Source of the DNA: VAZQ01 sp963702695
Lineage (GTDB): Bacteria > Pseudomonadota > Alphaproteobacteria > Rhizobiales > Xanthobacteraceae
Assembly (NCBI GenBank): GCA_963702695.1
Contig: CAVPDS010000023.1
Span: 114,404-178,403, forward strand
Length of the DNA stretch: 64,000 nucleotides
Reading direction: 5' to 3'
Part shown: positions 36,465-45,300 of the stretch, one piece after another
Position numbering within the stretch: the first letter of the stretch is position 1
How the letters are laid out: the number at the start of each line of letters is the position of its first letter
Made by a program: the position numbers and the translations under genes
The notes under the pieces: model-generated
Databases searched by the model: none
What the model was told of the DNA's origin: nothing
The model's input: only the letters and a program-made list of their open reading frames with translations

Positions 36465-38207
36465 TTATTCAGCCGCGACGACCGCGTGCTGCTTGGGAGC
36501 GCCGTGGGTCTTGGGGATCTTGTCGGCGAACATCTGCACCAGATGATCTTCACTGGAGTTGGCCGCGATGGGCATCAGCGCCTCATCCATATACCCGAGC
36601 CGATTTGGATCAGCCTCGATCCGCGCCATGATTTTGCGGTAACGACGGACGAGCCGAATCCACTTGTAGGCCATCCGGGCGAAATCGAAGGCGCGCCAAG
36701 GATAGAACACGAGCGGATTGAGGACGTTCGAGCGGCGCTGGGTGCGAACCTTGCGCCGCGCGTAACCGAATTGGAGCGGATGCACGCCCTCGATCCGGGC
36801 CGCGCCGGAGAAGATGATGAGGGAGTCGAGAATCTTGGTGCGGCGGATGCCCGAAGCGAGCGCGCGGCGCATGATGGTCTCGACGTGCTCGTCCGTATAG
36901 AAGCGGTCCCAGGCGTCGGCATAGACCTGCTCCCAAGCCTCCTTCGACATCCGCGGGTGGCCGGTGCAGGCGTGCTCGAGGTCGTATTTGTTCATGTCGG
37001 GATCCATCGGAACGCCTTTCAGCGCCAACTTCTTATGGTCTTCCGAGCCCGGCAGCGGCGTGAGGTAGAAGAACTCCAGGATGTCGATCGGGAGCTCTTT
37101 CTTGATGATGTCGATGTCGCGCGCGATCGATTCCGGCGTATCGGTCGGGAAGCCGAGGATGTAGCCGGCATAGGTGATGACGTGCTGCTGCTTCCAGGCC
37201 AGCAGCATCTCCCGGTATTCCCAGATCTTGTTCTGGCGCTTCTTGGTGCCGAGCAGGCTTTCCGGATTGATGTTCTCAAGACCGATGAACACCGCGGTGC
37301 AGCCGGCGCGGGCGGCCTTCTCGATGAAGCCGGGAATGCGGTGACAGAGCGTATCGACCTGGAGCATTAGCCGGATTGTGAACCCGTCCTGCTCACGTAG
37401 CTGGATCAGCCGGTCGAGGATCGGCTCCCAATTGCGGTTGCGGGCGAAATTATCGTCGGTGACGAAGAAGCGGGTGACGCCCTGCTTTTCGTTGGCGCGG
37501 ACGATCCCTTCGACGTCATCAGCGGTGCGGTAGCGCGACTTGCGGCCCTGCACGTTGATGATGGTGCAGAAGCTGCACTGGAACGGGCAGCCGCGCCCGG
37601 CATCGAAGCTTGAATAATGCCCGGCGACCCGGGTGACGAGGTGGCGCGGCAGGATCGGCAGCGTCGCCGCCGCCATTTCCGGCAGGTCATTCATGTAATT
37701 ATAGACCGGCTTGAGCTGGCCGGCATCGACGTCGCGCAGCAGTTCCCGCAGCCGGCCTTCCCCCTCTCCAGCATACAAGGTGATGCCGAGGCCGAGCGCC
37801 TCCTTGAGGTCGGCGGGCAGCTCCGGCAGCATCGCAATGCAACCGCTGACGTGAAAGCCGCCGATCACGACCGGAACGCCGGCAGCGCGGAACTTGCGGG
37901 CAAGGTCGAACGCGCGCGGGAATTGGTTCGATTGCACCCCGATCAGGCCGACGAAGCCAGCATCGGCCGCCCGGATCTGGCGGATCGCGCCTTTGATATC
38001 GACGACGGTGTTGCACTCGTCGCAGGCTTCGATCTCGATGTCGACGTCGGGACCGAGCACCTTGGCCTCGGCGCACTCCGTTATTAACCCATGGATGCTG
38101 GCGAGGCTGTTCGAGGGAACCAGCGAGCGCCACCATTGGATGACGTAGCCATCCTCATCATAGTGCGACGGCTTGATCAGGATGGCCTTGAACTTGCGCT
38201 GGGCCAT
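36465..38207 (-). CDS. B12-binding-type radical SAM protein, copy A
   Basis: The 580-residue product is collinear with the downstream copy: ILIKPSHYDEDGYVIQWWR, IEACDECNTVVDIKGAIRQI, radical SAM cysteines at 207, 211 and 214 (RGCPFQCSFC), VFIGLENINPESLLGTKKRQ and EFFYLTPLPGSEDHKKL. The difference from copy B is spread evenly, so the duplication is not recent. It is the first gene of the pair. The next gene upstream on the same strand is phaC, 169 bases away. Neither gene has a recognisable partner that reveals the substrate. Confidence 0.88.
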   Translation of the reverse strand: MAQRKFKAILIKPSHYDEDGYVIQWWRSLVPSNSLASIHGLITECAEAKVLGPDVDIEIEACDECNTVVDIKGAIRQIRAADAGFVGLIGVQSNQFPRAFDLARKFRAAGVPVVIGGFHVSGCIAMLPELPADLKEALGLGITLYAGEGEGRLRELLRDVDAGQLKPVYNYMNDLPEMAAATLPILPRHLVTRVAGHYSSFDAGRGCPFQCSFCTIINVQGRKSRYRTADDVEGIVRANEKQGVTRFFVTDDNFARNRNWEPILDRLIQLREQDGFTIRLMLQVDTLCHRIPGFIEKAARAGCTAVFIGLENINPESLLGTKKRQNKIWEYREMLLAWKQQHVITYAGYILGFPTDTPESIARDIDIIKKELPIDILEFFYLTPLPGSEDHKKLALKGVPMDPDMNKYDLEHACTGHPRMSKEAWEQVYADAWDRFYTDEHVETIMRRALASGIRRTKILDSLIIFSGAARIEGVHPLQFGYARRKVRTQRRSNVLNPLVFYPWRAFDFARMAYKWIRLVRRYRKIMARIEADPNRLGYMDEALMPIAANSSEDHLVQMFADKIPKTHGAPKQHAVVAAE

Positions 38208-38376
38208 TGCTCCCCCATGTTGCCGCCGAATTGGAACCCAAGCGGCTCACCATCTGCGACGTTTTTCGCATCGATCAGGCCCCCAAGCAAGCGACGAAAG
38301 CCCCTTTTGTACCCGCAACTTGCGAGTTCCCGCACCGGTGGTGTGGTCGCAATGCGAGGTGCAGGCCCCCGGATTT

Positions 38377-40179
38377 TCAATCCCGGACCTTCACGTAGCT
38401 CCCCGGCGCGTCCTCGATCGACTCGAGCTTGCCGCCGCCGGGCGCGCGCGCTTTCACCAGGGTCGCGTTCCGCTCCTTGAGCCATTCCAGCCAGTCGGGC
38501 CACCAGGAGCCCGGATGCTCGGTGGCCTTGGCGAGCCACTTGTCGAGGTTGTCGTCGGTCGGCTTCGGGCCGGTCCAATACTGGTACTTGCCCTTCGCCG
38601 GAGGATTGACCACCCCGGCGATGTGTCCAGAGCCCGACAGCACGTATTTCACCGGGCCGCCAAAGAATTTCGATCCCAGCAGCACCGACTTGGGCGGCGC
38701 GATGTGGTCCTCGCGGGTGGCGAGGTTGTAGACCGGCACCTTCACCTTCTTGAGGTCGAGCAGCTTGCCGCCTATCACCATCTTGCCCTTGGTGAGGTTA
38801 TTCTCCAGGTAGCAGTTGCGCAGATAGAACGAATGGTTCGCCGCCGGCATGCGGGTGGCGTCGGCGTTCCAGTACAAGAGATCGAACGGCAGCGGCTCCT
38901 TGCCCTTGAGGTAGTTGCTGATGACGTAGGGCCAGATCAGCTCGTTCGAGCGTAAAAGATTGAACGCATTCGCCATCTTGCGGCCCTCAAGGTAGCCGCG
39001 CTCGGTCATCTGCCGCTCGATCGCCGAGATCTGCGCCTCGTCGGCGAAGACTTTCAGGTCGCCGGCATGAGTGAAATCGACCTGGGTGGCGAAGAATGTG
39101 GCGGAAGCGATGCGGTGATCGCGGGTCGCTGCCATGTACGCGAGCGTCACCCCGAGCAGGGTGCCGCCGACGCAATAGCCGATCGCGTTGACCTTGCTCT
39201 CGCCGGTCGCCTGCTTGATCGCATCGAGCGCCGCCAGCGGGCCTTCGCGCATGTAGTCCTCGAAACCACGACGGGCGAGACGCGCGTCGGGATTCACCCA
39301 CGAAATGATGAATACCGTGAGCCCCTGCTCGACCGCCCATTTGACGAAAGATTTCTCCGGGTTGAGGTCGAGCACGTAGAACTTGTTGATCCAAGGCGGC
39401 ATGATCAGCAGCGGCCGCTTGAGCACCTTCGCGGTGGCCGGCGCATATTGAATGAGTTGCATCAACTCGTTCTCATAGACGACCTTGCCGGGCGTGAGCG
39501 CGAGGTTCCTTCCCACTTCGAACTTCGAGGAATCCGACTGGCGGATTTTCAGGTCGCCGCCACCGGCGGTGATGTCCTCGGCCAGCATGTGCATGCCGCG
39601 CACGAGATTTTCCGCATTGCTGGACAGCGTCTCTCGCAGCAATTCCGGGCTGGTGAGCACAAAATTCGAGGGCGCGATCGCGTTCGCAATCTGGCGCACG
39701 TAGAACTCGGCCTTCTGCCGGGTATGCGGATCGACCCCTTCGGCCTCCTGCACCAGCCGGTTGGCCCATTTGACGGTCAGCAGGTAGGCCTGCTTGAGGA
39801 AATCGAAGAACTGGTTGCTGGACCATTCCGGGTCGGCGAAGCGCCGGTCGCGCGGGTCCGTCGGCGCGACCGGGTCGAGCTTTTCGCCGGCCATGCGGCG
39901 AACCGCGTGCGCCCAAAGGTCGAGATAGGCTTTGCCAATGCTCGTCTGCAGTTCGAGCATGCGCTGCGGATCGGCCATCCAGTATTCGGCCACCTGCCCG
40001 AGCGTGCGCACCACTTCGGCGACATCGTCGGCGTAGCCGGTGTCGACGCGGCCGGCCTCGCGCGGCCTGACATAGGCCGCCATCGCCTTGCCGCCCTCCT
40101 CGAGCAGGCGGACCAGGTTCCTGGCGAACGCCTCCATGTCGAGGGTGCCGCTCTTACTGGGATCAGATGGGGCTCGCAC
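38377..40179 (-). CDS. phaC: Class I polyhydroxyalkanoate synthase
   Basis: The 600-residue PhaC has the lipase-like box GYCVGGTLLG with the catalytic Cys. It also has LIMPPWINKFYVLDLNPEKS, VFIISWVNPDA, the Asp region LATREDHIAPPKS and the His in LSGSGHIAGVVNPP. It polymerises 3-hydroxyacyl-CoA into storage polyester at granules. A GTG start at 40177-40179 follows CCGAGGCACACC. No phaA, phaB or phaR lies beside it. Confidence 0.95.
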   Translation of the reverse strand: MRAPSDPSKSGTLDMEAFARNLVRLLEEGGKAMAAYVRPREAGRVDTGYADDVAEVVRTLGQVAEYWMADPQRMLELQTSIGKAYLDLWAHAVRRMAGEKLDPVAPTDPRDRRFADPEWSSNQFFDFLKQAYLLTVKWANRLVQEAEGVDPHTRQKAEFYVRQIANAIAPSNFVLTSPELLRETLSSNAENLVRGMHMLAEDITAGGGDLKIRQSDSSKFEVGRNLALTPGKVVYENELMQLIQYAPATAKVLKRPLLIMPPWINKFYVLDLNPEKSFVKWAVEQGLTVFIISWVNPDARLARRGFEDYMREGPLAALDAIKQATGESKVNAIGYCVGGTLLGVTLAYMAATRDHRIASATFFATQVDFTHAGDLKVFADEAQISAIERQMTERGYLEGRKMANAFNLLRSNELIWPYVISNYLKGKEPLPFDLLYWNADATRMPAANHSFYLRNCYLENNLTKGKMVIGGKLLDLKKVKVPVYNLATREDHIAPPKSVLLGSKFFGGPVKYVLSGSGHIAGVVNPPAKGKYQYWTGPKPTDDNLDKWLAKATEHPGSWWPDWLEWLKERNATLVKARAPGGGKLESIEDAPGSYVKVRD

Positions 40180-40515
40180 GGTGTGCCTCGGATCAACCGT
40201 TTTTCAGATGCCGGTCCGGGGAGACCTGACCGCTTTCAGATGGATTTTATGGTATTTCGCTGCAAGACGCATGACGCGATGTCCGGTCGCACCGCCCAGG
40301 CAATTTCAAGGTCGGTTCCAGGGCGTCTGGTAGCCTGTCGTTAACCTTGCCGGCCCTACCTTGCTTTGGTCATATTGGGGGACTAAACTTTTCTTCGGTC
40401 AATCGATTGAAATCGCGGCATTTTCCAAGAGTTCGCAGAAGCGCCGGGGTCGCGAAGGGCACCGTGGGGATCGAAAAGTCAAGGCGCATTGGATCAAGGA
40501 ACGTTGGAATTTGGA
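40180..40515. other. Divergent intergenic region phaC / lipoprotein
   Basis: This 336-base region must hold promoters for phaC (minus) and the lipoprotein gene (plus). No gene or RNA is apparent. AT-richer patches occur near 40235-40260 and 40370-40420. Confidence 0.4.
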
Positions 40516-40878
40516 ATGAAGCCGAACGCGCAATCACGGCAGTTGTGGACGCGTGCCCTCGCCGCGGCGCTGCTCATCGGCGCGGCTGCGACCTTGTCCG
40601 GGTGCTCATCGGCGCCATTCGTTGATCACATCCCGACTGTCGCTGGCGGTTTGCCCGACGGCGTTCCTGAACGCCAAGCCGAGCAGCAGGCCTTCCCGGC
40701 TGTGCACGACATGCCGGCGCCGCGCAACGATGTCGTCCTCACCGACGCCGAGAAGAAGAAGCTCAAGGATGAGCTGATCGCGACCCGCGAGCGCATCACG
40801 CGCGAGAATGCCGCTAACCAAGCGAATAACGACGCTCCGGCCTCCACCGGCAGCGCTGGTGCCGTCCGCAACCCATGA
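40516..40878 (+). CDS. Small lipoprotein
   Basis: The 120-residue protein has a signal peptide ending in the lipobox ATLSGCSS, so the Cys is likely lipidated. A short Pro-rich part follows, then VLTDAEKKKLKDELIATRERI, a charged helix. It resembles small alphaproteobacterial lipoproteins of unknown role. The start is unsure: ATG at 40516, or TTG at 40489 with AAGG five bases upstream. It is followed after 57 bases by the aminotransferase. Confidence 0.7.
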   Translation: MKPNAQSRQLWTRALAAALLIGAAATLSGCSSAPFVDHIPTVAGGLPDGVPERQAEQQAFPAVHDMPAPRNDVVLTDAEKKKLKDELIATRERITRENAANQANNDAPASTGSAGAVRNP

Positions 40879-40935
40879 TAAAGGTCACGCGCCGGCTGCC
40901 CTGACTCGGCTCGCCGGCCGGGGAGAGTAAGCCCA

Positions 40936-42153
40936 ATGGAAGAATTTCATCGCGTCCGCCGCCTGCCGCCCTACGTGTTCGAGCAGGTCAACCGCGCCAA
41001 GGCGATCGCGCGCAATGCGGGCGCCGACATCATCGACCTCGGCATGGGCAATCCCGACCTGCCGACGCCGGCGCACGTCATCGAAAAGCTAAAGGACACG
41101 ATCGGCAGGCCGCGTACCGATCGCTACTCCTCCTCGCGCGGCATTCCCGGGCTGCGCCGCGCCCAGGCCGCCTATTACGACCGCCGGTTCGGCGTGAAGC
41201 TCAACCCCGACACCCAGGTCGTCACCACCCTCGGCTCCAAGGAAGGCTTCGCCAACGTGGCGCAGGCGATCACCGCGCCCGGCGACGTGATCCTCGTTCC
41301 CAATCCCTCCTATCCGATCCACGCCTTCGGCTTCCTGATGGCGGGCGGCGTCATCCGCTCGGTGCCCTCGGAACCGACGCCGGCGTTCTTCGGTACGCTC
41401 GAGCGCGCCATCATCCATTCGATCCCGAAGCCGATCGCGGTGGTGGTCTGCTATCCGTCGAACCCGACCGCTTACGTGGCCGATCTCGACTTCTACAAGG
41501 ACCTTGTTCCGTTCGCGAAGAAGCACGGCATCTTCATTCTCTCCGACCTCGCTTATGCGGAAGTCTATTTCGAGAATAATCCGCCGCCGTCGGTGCTGCA
41601 GGTTCCGGGCGCGATGGACATCACGGTCGAATTTACCTCGATGTCGAAGACCTATTCGATGCCGGGCTGGCGCATCGGCTTCGCGGTCGGCAACGAGCGC
41701 ATCATCGCCGCGCTCGCGCGGGTGAAGTCCTATCTCGACTACGGCGCATTCACGCCGATCCAGGTGGCCGCGACCGCGGCGCTCAACGGCCCCGACGATT
41801 GCATCCGCGAGATGCGCGAATGCTACAAGCGGCGGCGCGACGTGCTGGTGGAATCCTTCGGCCGCGCCGGCTGGGAGGTTCCTCCCCCGGCCGCGTCCAT
41901 GTTCGCCTGGGCACCGATCCCGGAGCCGTTCGCACCGCTCGGCTCGATCGAATTCTCGACGCTGCTGGTGGAAAAGGCCGAAGTCGCGGTATCGCCCGGC
42001 ATCGGCTTCGGCGAATACGGCGAAGGCTTCGTCCGCATCGCGCTGGTCGAGAACGAGCAGCGTATCCGGCAGGCCGCCCGCAACATCCGCCGCTTTCTTG
42101 AAACGGGACCGGAAAAGTTGCACAACGTCGTCCCGCTCGCCAAACGCGGCTGA
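40936..42153 (+). CDS. Class I/II aminotransferase (AlaC / DapL-like)
   Basis: The 405-residue PLP enzyme has IIDLGMGNPDLPTPAHVI, RYSSSRGIPGLRRA, the Asn in YPSNPTA, and the PLP lysine in SMSKTYSMPGWRIGF. C-terminal GFVRIALVENEQRI holds the substrate-carboxylate Arg. The sequence type is often annotated as LL-diaminopimelate aminotransferase, but the family also includes glutamate-pyruvate transaminase AlaC. Lying 29 bases before homoserine dehydrogenase, it probably forms an amino-acid biosynthesis operon. AGTAAGCCC is a weak ribosome site. Confidence 0.85.
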   Translation: MEEFHRVRRLPPYVFEQVNRAKAIARNAGADIIDLGMGNPDLPTPAHVIEKLKDTIGRPRTDRYSSSRGIPGLRRAQAAYYDRRFGVKLNPDTQVVTTLGSKEGFANVAQAITAPGDVILVPNPSYPIHAFGFLMAGGVIRSVPSEPTPAFFGTLERAIIHSIPKPIAVVVCYPSNPTAYVADLDFYKDLVPFAKKHGIFILSDLAYAEVYFENNPPPSVLQVPGAMDITVEFTSMSKTYSMPGWRIGFAVGNERIIAALARVKSYLDYGAFTPIQVAATAALNGPDDCIREMRECYKRRRDVLVESFGRAGWEVPPPAASMFAWAPIPEPFAPLGSIEFSTLLVEKAEVAVSPGIGFGEYGEGFVRIALVENEQRIRQAARNIRRFLETGPEKLHNVVPLAKRG

Positions 42154-42182
42154 ACGCGAGCTTTTCCTCCCGGATTGCGCCG

Positions 42183-43505
42183 ATGGTCGAACCACTGAGA
42201 GTGGGACTTGCCGGTTTGGGCACGGTCGGATCGGCCGTGGCCGGAATGCTGATGGATTCGCGCGCGGCGATCGCGGACCGCACCGGCCGACCGCTCGAAC
42301 TCGTCGCCTACGCGGCTAAGGACCCTCCCAAGAACGCGGCGCTCGACCTCTCCAAAGTGCGCAAGGTCGACAGCCCGATCGCGCTGGCACGTGATCCCGG
42401 CATCGACGTATTCGTGGAACTGATGGGCGGCGAAGGCGACCCGGCCAAGAGCTCGGTCGAGGCCGCGCTCGGCACCGGCCGCAGCGTCGTCACCGCCAAC
42501 AAGGCGCTGCTCGCACGCCACGGTGTCGCGCTTGCGCGCCTGGCAGAGAAGAACAATGCCGCGCTCTGTTTCGAGGCTGCGGTTGCCGGCGGCATCCCGA
42601 TCGTGAAGACGCTGCGCGAGGGCTTGGGCGGCAGCCAGATCACGCGCGTCTACGGCATCCTCAACGGCACCTGCAATTACATCCTCACCCGGATGCACAA
42701 GGAGCACCTCACCTTCGCGGATTGCCTGAAGGAGGCGCAGCGGCTCGGCTATGCGGAAGCCGATCCGACCTTCGACATCGGCGGATTCGACACCGCCCAC
42801 AAGCTCGCGATCCTCACCAGCCTCGCCTTCGGCACCGAGGTCGACGCCGACGCGGTGCATGTGGAAGGCATCGAGTCGATCTCGCTCGCCGATCTCGAAG
42901 CCGCCGACGAGCTTGGCTACCGCGTCAAGCTGCTCGGCGTGGCGCGGCGCACCGAAGCCGGGATCGAGCAGCGCGTGCATCCGACCATGGTGCCGCGGGG
43001 CTCGGTGATCGGGGAAGTCGACGGCGTGATCAACGCAGTCGCGATCGATGCGGACACGATGGAACTCACGCTGATGGGTCCCGGCGCCGGCGGGGCCGCG
43101 ACCTCCGCCGCGGTGGTCGCCGATCTGATGGATCTCGCCGCCGGGCGCCGCGTGCCGGCGTTCGGACGGCCGGCTTCGGCTTTGGTGAAATCGCCGCGCG
43201 CGCCGATGCAGCGCCACGAAGGCGGCTACTACATCCGGCTCGCCGCCGTCGACCGGCCCGGTACCGCGGCGACGATCGCGCGCCGTATGGCGGACGAGAA
43301 CATTTCGCTCGAATCGATCATGCAGCGCGGCCGCGATCGCCGGCCGCATGGCGGCGACGATCCGCGCAGCGCCGACAAACCGGCTGCGGTGGCGCTCATC
43401 ACCTACGCCACCACCGAGGACGCGGTGCGGCGCGCGCTCACCGCGATCGAGCAGGACGGCGTCCTAGCGGAAAAGCCGCAGGTCATCCGGATCGAGAAGA
43501 GCTGA
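42183..43505 (+). CDS. hom: Homoserine dehydrogenase
   Basis: The 440-residue enzyme reduces aspartate semialdehyde to homoserine for Thr and Met synthesis. The nucleotide-binding LRVGLAGLGTVGSAVAG is at the N terminus. VVTANKALLA, YGILNGTCNYILTRM and AEADPTFDIGGFDTAHKLAIL are catalytic-domain signatures. A C-terminal ACT domain (GGYYIRLAAVDRPGTAATIA) suggests feedback control, probably by threonine. It follows the aminotransferase gene closely. Confidence 0.96.
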   Translation: MVEPLRVGLAGLGTVGSAVAGMLMDSRAAIADRTGRPLELVAYAAKDPPKNAALDLSKVRKVDSPIALARDPGIDVFVELMGGEGDPAKSSVEAALGTGRSVVTANKALLARHGVALARLAEKNNAALCFEAAVAGGIPIVKTLREGLGGSQITRVYGILNGTCNYILTRMHKEHLTFADCLKEAQRLGYAEADPTFDIGGFDTAHKLAILTSLAFGTEVDADAVHVEGIESISLADLEAADELGYRVKLLGVARRTEAGIEQRVHPTMVPRGSVIGEVDGVINAVAIDADTMELTLMGPGAGGAATSAAVVADLMDLAAGRRVPAFGRPASALVKSPRAPMQRHEGGYYIRLAAVDRPGTAATIARRMADENISLESIMQRGRDRRPHGGDDPRSADKPAAVALITYATTEDAVRRALTAIEQDGVLAEKPQVIRIEKS

Positions 43506-43719
43506 TGCGACGGTCCCAACTCCGTCCAAGACAGCGGTTGCTCGCGATTGCTCCAATCTGTCGTCAAGGTGTCATTTTCCCGTTGTGGATAGTGGCGCTC
43601 CTGCCCCAATTTTCACCGCTAGCCGGCTTGCACGAACTACGATTTCGATCTCCGATCAAACCGCGATCGCGCTGTTCATGACGACAGCACGCGACGACCG
43701 CGAAGAGGGACGCGAGGCC

Positions 43720-44715
43720 ATGGCGACCGTAACCGTTGCGCCGAATCTGATACTCGAGCGCATCCTCACGATCGAAATCGTACGCGTCACCGAGCGCGCG
43801 GCGGTGTCAGCCGCAAGGCTGCGCGGCCGCGGCAAGGAAAAGGACTCCGACCAGGCCGCCGTCGACGCCATGCGGCGCGAGCTCAACAAGCTCCCGATCG
43901 ACGGCACCGTCGTGATCGGCGAGGGCGAACTCGATGAGGCGCCGATGCTGTTCATCGGCGAGGAGGTCGGCAACAAGCGCGGTCCGAAAGTCGACATTGC
44001 GGTCGATCCGCTGGAAGGCACCACGCTGTGCGCCAAGAACATGCCAGGCGCGATCGCGACCGTCGCCATGGCGGATAGCGGCACTCTGCTGCACGCGCCG
44101 GACGTCTATATGGAGAAGATCGCGATCGGCCCCGGCTATCCCAAGGGCGTCGTCGATCTCGATGCGCCGGCCGAGGAGAACATCCGCAATCTCGCAAAGG
44201 CGAAAGGCGTCAAGACGTCCGAAATCACGACGCTGATTCTCGACCGGCCGCGCCATGCCGATCTGATTGCGGGCGTGCGCAAGGCTGGCGCGGCGGTGAG
44301 CCTGATCACCGATGGCGACGTGGCCGGCGTGATCCACACCGCCGATCCGGAAAACACCGGCATTGACATCTATCTCGGCACCGGCGGCGCGCCCGAGGGC
44401 GTGCTCGCCGCGGCGGCGCTGCGCTGCATCGGCGGGCAGATGCAATGCCGCTTGATCCTCGATACCGAGGAGCGCCGTTCGCGCGCCTTCCAGATGGGCA
44501 TCAAGGACCCGCGCAAGCGTTATGAGATCGAGGACATGGTCAAGGGCGACTGTCTGTTCGCCGCGACCGGCGTCACCACCGGGCTGCTGCTCAAGGGCGT
44601 GCGCTTTCGCGGCGACATCATCGAGACCGAGACCGTGGTGATGCGCTCGATCACCGGCACGGTGCGCTGGATCAGGGCCGAGCATCGGCAACTGGAAAAA
44701 TTCCATCTGGATTGA
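43720..44715 (+). CDS. glpX: Class II fructose-1,6-bisphosphatase (GlpX)
   Basis: The 331-residue GlpX has the metal-binding signatures VVIGEGELDEAPMLFIGEEVG and VDIAVDPLEGTTLCAKNMPG, plus LGTGGAPEGVLAAAALRCIGG. It removes the 1-phosphate from fructose-1,6-bisphosphate in gluconeogenesis. The ATG at 43720 with AGAGGGA upstream is chosen. Longer in-frame starts from 43585 add residues without family similarity. It is downstream of hom, as in many rhizobia. Confidence 0.95.
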   Translation: MATVTVAPNLILERILTIEIVRVTERAAVSAARLRGRGKEKDSDQAAVDAMRRELNKLPIDGTVVIGEGELDEAPMLFIGEEVGNKRGPKVDIAVDPLEGTTLCAKNMPGAIATVAMADSGTLLHAPDVYMEKIAIGPGYPKGVVDLDAPAEENIRNLAKAKGVKTSEITTLILDRPRHADLIAGVRKAGAAVSLITDGDVAGVIHTADPENTGIDIYLGTGGAPEGVLAAAALRCIGGQMQCRLILDTEERRSRAFQMGIKDPRKRYEIEDMVKGDCLFAATGVTTGLLLKGVRFRGDIIETETVVMRSITGTVRWIRAEHRQLEKFHLD

Positions 44716-44729
44716 CGCGGGAGCGGGCG

Positions 44730-45191
44730 GTGAGATTTTGCGCCGCGGTGGTCTTGCTGCTGGTCGCTCTCGCCACCCCGGCGGCGGCGCAGAGCTGCCG
44801 CAATTATCCGAGCGCGGCGGCCGCCTCGATCAAGGCGCATGTCGAAGCCCTGCGCCGGATCGAGCAGGAGACCGCGGATCGGATCAAGGGCCTCGATACG
44901 CGCACTTACGAGTGGTTGGTGGAACAGGCACGCTCGACCGCCGCTGTCATCGCTGACGCGCGGGCGCTTGAAATCGAGGAATCGCTCTCCCGTTGCCGCA
45001 ACTACATCCCGCCGGTGCGGCGCACATGTGCGGCGGCGGCCCGCGGTTTGGTGAGCGTGATCGAAGAGCAGATGGCGAGCAGTGCGACGAAAGAGTCCAA
45101 AAAAAGCTTCGCGGAATCGGCCTCCCAATGCGAACGGCTGGTGCGCCTCGCACCGCTGAGCACGATGTTGCGCACGGTCGACTTAGAATAA
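44730..45191 (+). CDS. Small secreted protein, four or more cysteines
   Basis: The 153-residue protein has a clear signal peptide (MRFCAAVVLLLVALATPAAA) and then QSCRNYPSAAAASIKAHVEAL, a helical charged middle and conserved-looking Cys residues (SRCRNYIPPVRRTCAAA, SQCERL). Periplasmic disulfides are likely. The GTG start at 44730 has GGGAGCGG upstream. A TTG at 44712 overlapping the glpX stop is an alternative. Function unknown. It is probably cotranscribed with glpX. Confidence 0.7.
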   Translation: MRFCAAVVLLLVALATPAAAQSCRNYPSAAAASIKAHVEALRRIEQETADRIKGLDTRTYEWLVEQARSTAAVIADARALEIEESLSRCRNYIPPVRRTCAAAARGLVSVIEEQMASSATKESKKSFAESASQCERLVRLAPLSTMLRTVDLE

Positions 45192-45213
45192 TCCGGATGC
45201 CTTCGCTCCGGTC

Positions 45214-45233
45214 GTCCCCGCGAAGGCGGGGAC
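45214..45233. repeat. Palindromic hairpin (REP-like)
   Basis: GTCCCCGC-GAAG-GCGGGGAC is a perfect 8-bp stem with a four-base loop, 22 bases after a stop codon. There is no U run. The motif type is common as a dispersed intergenic repeat in alphaproteobacteria. Confidence 0.6.
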
Positions 45234-45300
45234 AACCGGGGACAGCCGATCGCGCGGAGTGCCACTATAAGTGCTTGTCACAGTGATTCGCGGACCTCCT

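Noticed and set aside
35125..36546. 473-codon plus-strand ORF over a radical SAM gene
   Set aside because: Antisense of a protein with intact cluster cysteines. Shadow composition and no ribosome site.
45214..45233. Terminator after the 44730 gene
   Set aside because: Perfect hairpin but no U run. It is better read as a dispersed palindromic repeat.
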